In this document: piece by piece, positions 57,861 through 64,000 of the stretch
How positions within the stretch are numbered: position 1 is the stretch's first letter
Layout: every line of letters begins with the position of its first letter
Origin: Gambelia wislizenii
Taxonomy: Eukaryota > Chordata > Lepidosauria > Squamata > Crotaphytidae
Assembly: GCA_030847615.1 (NCBI GenBank)
Contig: JAUMIR010000001.1
Location: forward strand, 379,298,687 to 379,362,686
Reading direction: 5' to 3'
Length of the DNA stretch: 64,000 bases
The notes under the pieces: generated by a model
What the model was told of the DNA's origin: nothing
The model's database searches: none
Seen by the model: the letters and a program-made list of their open reading frames with translations, nothing else
Program-made: the position numbers and the translations under genes

Positions 57861-58161
57861 ATGGGGAAATGAAAAAATATATGTGATTGTTGTAAATATA
57901 GGTATAAACATAAAAACCACAAGGAAAGAGGAAAATCGTCATATGCAAAAGTATCAACAACATTTATTGAAAGAAAATTTAGGTAATTAGACAATATAAA
58001 CATACTAATAGGAAGGAGTATGTAAGAGGGCACAGATACAAGTAGATTAAAAAGTCAATGAAAAATTATTTTATATGTATATGAAAAAAAAGTTACAAGA
58101 GATGTACAATCTGATATGTTATACTTTTCTTTCTTTCTTTGTTTGATTGTATAATTGTGAC

Positions 58162-58201
<40 letters not shown>

Positions 58202-58260
58202 TAAGAGGACAGAGGATTAATAGGGATGCCCCTGCCAAATCAGAATGGTTAGAGGATATG

Positions 58261-59454
58261 TCTTCATATACAATCCTTATCTTACTTACCTAATGCTACA
58301 ATACAAAAACACAAACTACAATGCAACGTATATAAAGTTCCAGGAGCCTCAGTCCCTTTAGGAGAGGCCAGAGTTTTCAAATATTAACTGTTTGAATTAT
58401 AACTCCTATGGTCCCCCAGCCACCATCACTATTGCCCATATTGGCTGGAGAGTGCCAGTCAAAAAGTAACTTTTCCAAATGTAGAGGAAGGACCCTAGGT
58501 CAGGCATAGATTCAGTTGTGATACAGAGATTGCCAATGTATACATACTCAAATCAGAGTTTTTGCATTTTCATTATAAAGTCTCATTGCAGATTTTACTT
58601 TTTTCTGCAAGGAAATGTGTTTGTGGCCGCCTTATTATTGTTTAGCCTTTGTAAACAAAGATATCCTTCCAGGAAGTTGAGCTCTTGTGGTTCAGCAGCA
58701 GCATTCCCAGTAACTGTTCTTATACACTGCCAGGAATGATATCCTAAAATATGGATATTGATGCTGGCATGGTACTTTGCCACTTACAGCAGACCACAAT
58801 GAAGGGCTTTGTATGGTGTAGCTTGTGAGAATTAAGTAAAAAGGGGCCCAGAATCCAGGCAAGTTCTCCTGATTAATAAATCCCTATGAAAGAAGCAACA
58901 AATTCTACCAGAGGTAGGTTAGGCCTATAAAAACATAAGGGAGACCAAATGAAAAGGCTATTAGTGTATTGTTAGCCTCTCTTCATGTATCAATAGGAGA
59001 CTGGGGGAAAGGTTTTTGTTTTGTTTTTTGGAGTATAACCCCCATAATCCACAAATTAGCCTAGTCTCTTATCATGCTGGCTGGGGGATTTGTGGAGTAA
59101 ATTTTCCATGACCTGGTGTATAGCTATTTTCCCCATCACTTTTATGAGTAATAGGCAGTAGTGAAATACTTTTTGTACAGCTGAATGGCAATTATAGCAA
59201 GACATTTGTTGATTCATTCACAGTGCATATATATATATATATATATATATGTATCAAGATGAATCACTATTGTGTATGTTAACTTTGGGTAATAAAGGGA
59301 CCATCAATGTGTATTTGGGATTTTATTTTATGGACACCTGAGCTACCTGTACAGTATTTGGGTCTGAAGATACCTAGTTCAGCCTCCATGCAGGGAAACC
59401 TAACCTGGAGAGAGTGGACTGTTTGTCATCTCACACAGACTTGATTTTCAAGAG
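58261..59454. other. Unassigned, with (TA)n at 59227-59250
   Basis: A decayed foldback-like block near 58395-58480 and another at 59030-59110 are too degraded for firm calls. Confidence 0.4.
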
Positions 59455-60150
59455 CAAGGTAAAATGATCTACTGTGATCTATCCATGCATAAGCTGACGT
59501 CATTTATAAGTCCAGGGTAGGTTTGGGGACCACAAGTATGGATTTTAATATGACCCATGGATACGTCAAGGGTGATTCCATGGAGAGAGAAAAGCGCCAT
59601 TGCCACCTCAGGGGACCAGGCATCCCTGGCTGTTGCCATCACCATATTCCCATCCAGGCATTCAAAAAGGCCTTTTACTACTCTTATCAGAGAAGGGGGT
59701 GGTTCCTTTTTTAAAAAAAATAAACATTAAGGTATCAAATGTTATTTTTTAAAAAAGGGAACCATCCTCTTCTCTGAGTAGAATGGTAAAAGGCAAGCGC
59801 TTAGTCCATCCCAGGAGAAACTAAAGGCACCAACCCCTGCTACTCTCTCAGGACTTCTCTGAGGGGAAGTGCTAAAGAGCTGACACCATTTTCCTGCCCA
59901 GATATTCAGAAAGGCCAGAAGTGGTGCCACAATGGAGAGAATAGAAAGGGTAAGTGCTTCTTTTAGGTTCGCCCAGGACAGACTAAGCTCTTCTCTTTTG
60001 TACTCTACTCAGAGAAGGAGATTGTTCCTTTTTTTGATAAGAGTTAAGGTACAGTACTTACATACATTGACCCATGAATAAGTTGACCCAGGTTTTGGGG
60101 GTTGATTTTTTTTTTACTAAAATTACTCAACTTATTATACACAAGCATAA
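59455..60150. repeat. Cluster of duplicated and inverted repeat blocks
   Basis: A motif ACTCTTATCAGAGAAGG ... GGTTCCTTTTTT (59677-59714) recurs inverted at 59752-59800 and direct at 60002-60034. AAAGGCC-containing flanks are similarly arranged. The outer parts CCATGCATAAGCTGACG (59485) and CCATGAATAAGTTGACCC (60072) are direct repeats. This looks like two or more overlapping copies of one DNA element. Confidence 0.55.
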
Positions 60151-61140
60151 AAGGTAATTTGACTTTTATCAGCATACTTTACCTGTCACAATATCTAAGT
60201 TTATCTCCTGACATCACAGGCTTTTCTTTAGATGACCACTGAAGTCTGCTAATATACAGGCCTTTGGCTTCATACATGGCACAGGGACAGAGGCAGTCTC
60301 AAGGGGAGAGATTTGGGGCTTATCCAGACAGTCCTTGGAAGTATCAAGACTTTCCAGCTCTTTTTGCTTGCTTTTACCTGCATTTTCCTGATTCTGCATA
60401 CAACGTCTTTCTTGAAATATTCTCCTCACTGCCCCCTTGTGTTTTTCCTCCTTCCCCTCCCACTGATCACATCACATCTGGACTCAGGTAACGCATCAGA
60501 AATGGCCTTTCACCAATTTCCACAGAGACCATTTTAATTATTATTCAGGAGTTATAGTCAAAGTTAGTGTTTAAGTACTGGGATCATCTTTTATTGCTGG
60601 CTTTCCTCTGCTTGATCTCAGTTGAATCTGCTGTTCTGGAAAAAAAAGTTCCTGTAAGTGCTAGGAGTTATCTGGGAATAATTCATAATAATACTTCAGA
60701 ATGGGGAAAATGTCATGTAGCTCTCCACCCACCCACCCCCAAACCCAGAAAGGACAGGAACAAAACCAGGGATTTTCAGGCTTCTCCAGTCTGATACATC
60801 ACAAATACATCACTTCTCTTCCCTTACATGATTTTTTAAACAATATTTGCCTTATAAAGAAGCCAAGGGGTCAACATTGCTGCCCCTGCATTTGTGATCT
60901 CCTTTATTTTGTCCTGAAAGGCTTTAAAAATATTAAGATATGGATAAACTTGTTGCCCATGTAGTAGCCCCTTCACTTCATTTTTTGCATCACTAGCAAA
61001 CAAACAAGGAAGACTCCAACTGACTATCATTTTGCTTTCATCCAGACTGGGAAGCTATGACTTGCCAGTTTGAGAACAATCCAAAATCTTAAATTAATTT
61101 TCAGTGCCTGGTTCAATATTCCCCTTTCTTCCTATTTTAG
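60151..61140. other. Unassigned
   Basis: No recognised domain or repeat. Confidence 0.35.
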
Positions 61141-61142
61141 TA

Positions 61143-61557
61143 CAGTCACCCCTCCACATTTGTGGGTTAAGCATTTGTATATTTGATTATTCACGCATTT
61201 GATTAATATGTTCTCTCTATGCATTTGTAGGTACTCCAGGGCAATTCTATGGTCAATTTCCAGCAGACGTTGACCACAGAATTATGCTGGAGGACCAACA
61301 AATGCACTAGAGAAGTGAAGTCAAAGGCTTTCACAGCCAGCATCCATAGGTTTTTCATGGTTTTCTTCCCAGACTGTGAGGCCGTGTTCTGGAAGAGTTC
61401 ATTCCTGATGATGCAAGTGAAACCACAAAAAGCCTAGAGAAGTGTTATCTCACGTAAAAATAAAATAATAATAATTTTAAAAATAACAGGGCCATATTTG
61501 TGTTTTTTCCCCACTTTCTCAGGGTACTGAGCCCTTGCAAAAGTTGAGGTCCGAGTG
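61143..61557. mobile_element. Pogo-like TIR element with TA TSD, containing a PLE fragment
   Basis: Left CAGTCACCCCTCCACATTTG and complemented right CACTCGGACCTCAACTTTTG match at 14 of 20. TA flanks both ends (61141-61142 and 61558-61559). It resembles the element at 31306-31529 in type. Removing the PLE insert and one TSD copy leaves about 290 bp. Confidence 0.65.
61318..61433 (+). mobile_element. PLE terminal fragment with 11-bp TSD
   Basis: A 116-bp insertion flanked by perfect CTAGAGAAGTG (61307-61317 and 61434-61444). It starts at the PLE terminal signature (AAGTCAAAGGCTTTCACAGC) and runs through GTTCTGGAAGAGTTCATTCC, which matches the terminal region of the PLE at 41468-41580. Confidence 0.85.
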
Positions 61558-61619
61558 TAACTAGAGTTTTCCTGTTGAAATTAAGCAAGAAATGATAATG
61601 ATAACCATGCTGGCTTGTT

Positions 61620-61872
61620 TGCTGGTGCTTCTGTTGACTTCTTTCATCTTCGTCCTATTAAGATGATATCTGATTGTCTGAACTGAGCTAACATATGCAC
61701 ATGCTGGTTAGTACTTGGATGGGAGACCACCAATGAATACCAGGTGCTGTAGCCTATGTTTCTGAGGAAGGGACTGGCAAAACCACTTCTGAGTATTCCT
61801 TGCCTAAGAAAACCCTATGAAATTGATGGGGTCACCATAAATCGACAGGCGACTTGAAGGCACATAAAAACA
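61620..61872 (+). mobile_element. 5S rRNA-headed SINE with BovB-like tail
   Basis: The head has the 5S internal promoter box C region (GTTAGTACTTGGATGGGAGA) and the 5S 3' end (ATACCAGGTGCTGTAGCC). The first half of 5S is degraded. The body and tail share GGGTCACCATAAATCGAC and GAAGGCACATAA with the tRNA-headed Sauria SINEs. 5S-headed SINEs are known in lizards. It is not a 5S gene. Confidence 0.85.
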
Positions 61873-62746
61873 CCCACATGAAGAACCCACCTCATTTCTA
61901 CTAAATGGGGACAGGGGAAAATGAGTTGGCCTAGTGGGGGGGGGGCTATCTGATGTTAAAAACTTTTATTTATTTGTTTAATTTATATCCTGCCTTTCTC
62001 CCAGTATTATGCTTACTTCATATTAAGCAAGCAATTTTTAATTTTAAGAGCATCCTTGTACAATAAGCAACATCTAACAGGTTAAGCAAAATTTCTTTCT
62101 TCTTAGGAAGCAATAGTGAAACTAAAATGTTGTTGTGTATTCTATCTTTCAGCTTCCCAACAGGGTTATTTATACAGAGAAGGTCTATAAATATGCTTCC
62201 CCAAGGACTGGATTAAATTTAACACTGTGTTGTTACTAATGTGTTCACAAATTAAATTACAAAATATTTGTAATGGTGCCGTCTGTCTGAATACAAAAAC
62301 TTTCCTATCATTTTCTAATTGCTTTGCCTCTCTGTTCTAAATTAAATAATCATTCATCACACAAAGATGTGAATGAACTGACAAATTCCAGTTATTCCTG
62401 CCTCTGCTTGTGGCAACTGCCATCTTTTTCAATTTGAACCATTCATTGCATTGTACCATCACAATAAGCATTCTTTCACTGAAGATGGATAAGACAGTCT
62501 AAAAGATGATGGCTGGCATCCTGTGGATTTCTCCCAGCTATAATATACCCATTCAGTCAATTGTTGAATGGCAAGTCAAGATGTAGCTAAAGCAAATAGA
62601 TTCAATGGGCCTACTGTTACCACACCTTACACCCCCTCCTGACAATATTTCATAAATTGGCAATATTAAGATACTCCACAAGGTCTAGTTAGATCAGGAA
62701 GGACCATAAGTGAGGTCAAGTGGAAGTCACCAGGACCTAAGGAAAG
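61873..62746. other. Unassigned
   Basis: G run at 61937-61945. TATATCCTGCCTTTCTCCCA at 61985-62004 is the complement of a common LINE-tail motif. Confidence 0.4.
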
Positions 62747-63382
62747 TGTCATGGAAAAGTACTGGAATCCATGCCCAAGATAGGATTATGCAGAGCAACT
62801 TAGTAAACAAAGCCATCACCTAGGTATGTGCTAATCCCCTCTTGGATGCATTGGCAATGAGTCATCTATCACAAACAGTGACCGGAACCCCCATTATCCC
62901 AGAAATGCCTTTTCTTGTACCTTTCCTATCCCAGAATAAGGAGGCTGTCATAAACCCATCAATTCCAATGTCTCAGTCATTAACAGCAATGATCAAAGCC
63001 ATGGTTTCCTTTGATTAACTGGGGTAAACCCATCTAAGCATTGTTGTATAACCAAACACCCCTTTGGGATATGAAATTGGCTATAAATATTAGCCCCAAA
63101 TAATAGCCAAATGTGCACAGTGCTACTGACACCATCATTCTGTCGGACTGCTGTGTCACACTCAATTCAAACACAGAGTCTTCTTCGCTATCCGAAACTC
63201 TGCTCTTCAGGACTAGTAAATATTACCCATACTTCCCCGAATCTATTCCTCTATCCAACCCTTCTGCATTAACTCTTCATTATCGTTGTGTGGTTCTTGT
63301 GAGCATGAGTGCATGTGTGAACTTTTATGTGTTTATTTTCTAATAAAAATCATTTTATTTTACTTTTACTTTGAGTCTCGAC
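62747..63382 (+). mobile_element. Possible LTR-like promoter/poly-A unit
   Basis: GGCTATAAATATTAG (63070-63084) is a good TATA box. AATAAAAATC lies at 63341, and the block ends CTCGACA at 63382. TGTCATGG at 62747 would give TGTC...GACA inverted ends, but no TSD was found (AAAG versus GTTA). It could be a solo LTR with decayed flanks or a chance arrangement. Confidence 0.3.
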
Positions 63383-64000
63383 AGTTAGTACTGGTATACA
63401 TAGGTGCAAAGGCCCTGTAAATTATACGACCTCTTGCAAATTATACGACCTTCATTTGAGCTGATGATAATTCCCCAAATAATATCATAATTTTAATGGT
63501 CATGAGTGGGTCCCCCATGGGCCCCACCAATTTGGGTAACACTACTCTGGTCAGGACTAAAAGAGAATTTAGACCATGGTTATATTTGAAATCATTGATT
63601 ATAACATCTGAAATCCTTGCAAAATAAATCCCTGGACTATCATGTCTCCAAAGTTTTGTTTAAAAGTGAGGCTGTAATAGTGTAATGTAATCAGAGAGCA
63701 AGGGACACTTCTAATTAAATGTGCCAACAAGTGTTTTTGATAGTCCTTGGAGGTGATATTTAAGAATGAAGAACAGCTGGTGCAAAGTTGTCATTGTTCA
63801 GATGGTTATGAGGCACATTCCTGTGGCATCATATAGTCTTGTTAACACTTGCACACCTCAAATCAATTATTTTAAAAAAATTGTTCTTGCAGACGCCTGA
63901 ACCCTAGAGATGTTGTTCTTGGGATATGCACATGTAGCTTCAATTACAGATGCAGAATAGCACCAATAAGCTAAAATAAACAGAGAAGGGAAAATAGTAT
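63383..64000. other. Unassigned right flank
   Basis: Contains a short direct repeat AAATTATACGACCT (63419-63450). Nothing else recognised. Confidence 0.4.

Larger units (their letters stand above)
53555..58199 (+). mobile_element. L1 LINE copy 2, 5'-truncated just before ORF2
   Basis: Flanked by ACTAGGAGGA (53545-53554) and ACTAAGAGGA (58200-58209), a 10-bp TSD with one change. It begins 63 bp before the ORF2 start and ends in a (TA)n tract (58170-58196) instead of a clean poly-A. A 664-bp LINE fragment is inserted in its endonuclease. Confidence 0.88.
53243..58260. mobile_element. TIR element, ACATACCCTCCAAC family, copy 2, split by L1
   Basis: The left part (53243-53554) starts CATACCCTCCAATATTTCAC and aligns with the complement of 45215-45818. 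The missing end is found 4.6 kb away at 58210-58260 (AGAGGATTAATAGGGATGCC, then GGATATG). The two pieces join at a 10-bp duplication flanking the L1. Net length is about 363 bp. Confidence 0.82.

Noticed and set aside
61684..61790. 5S rRNA gene
   Set aside because: Only the second half of 5S is well preserved and it runs into a SINE body and BovB-like tail; it is a SINE head.

Overview
This window reads as nuclear, intergenic (or large-intron) DNA from a squamate reptile, most likely a lizard. The case rests on the repeat mix: young CR1 LINEs with an esterase-type ORF1, lizard-type L1, a BovB/RTE LINE, Penelope-like elements (PLEs) with a GIY-YIG endonuclease, tRNA-headed SINEs with a BovB-like tail (Sauria type), a 5S rRNA-headed SINE and many TIR/foldback DNA transposons. 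I see no convincing host exon, no functional tRNA or rRNA gene, and no prokaryotic operon, CRISPR array or phage. Every long reading frame that I recognise belongs to a retroelement, and every one is broken.

Layout. 0.5-4.4 kb: a minus-strand CR1 interrupted by a 130-bp CR1 scrap and by a 1.38-kb TIR element. 4.9-5.7 kb: a Sauria-type SINE split by a DNA transposon with a GGACTTTATCAG-type end. 8.1-13.3 kb: a minus-strand L1 with a degraded ORF2, a CpG-rich 5' end and no visible ORF1. 13.4-21.2 kb: SINE, CR1 and PLE pieces, a CpG-rich hairpin patch and a 329-bp near-perfect palindrome. 23.9-29.5 kb: BovB, then an almost complete plus-strand CR1 (tandem 5'UTR, esterase ORF1, endonuclease, RT) whose last kilobase lies inverted in its own RT region. 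31-42 kb: small DNA elements, SINEs, an unclassified LINE tail and a PLE tail. 45-49 kb: a TIR element holding a candidate solo LTR, and a young 5'-truncated CR1. 51.6-58.3 kb: a DNA element containing CR1, followed by a three-level nest (TIR element, L1, LINE). 59-64 kb: duplicated repeat blocks, pogo-like elements, a 5S-derived SINE and a possible second LTR.

The elements do not form a pathway. What they give is a relative-age stack readable from target-site duplications (TSDs): LINE inside L1 inside TIR element; PLE foldback inside CR1; PLE piece inside a pogo-like element; LTR inside a TIR element; DNA transposon inside SINE. I found no clearly new functional system. The best leads are two probably little-described DNA transposon families, the PLE micro-insertions with 10-11 bp TSDs, the CR1 promoter repeat, and the CR1 whose rearrangement breakpoints coincide.
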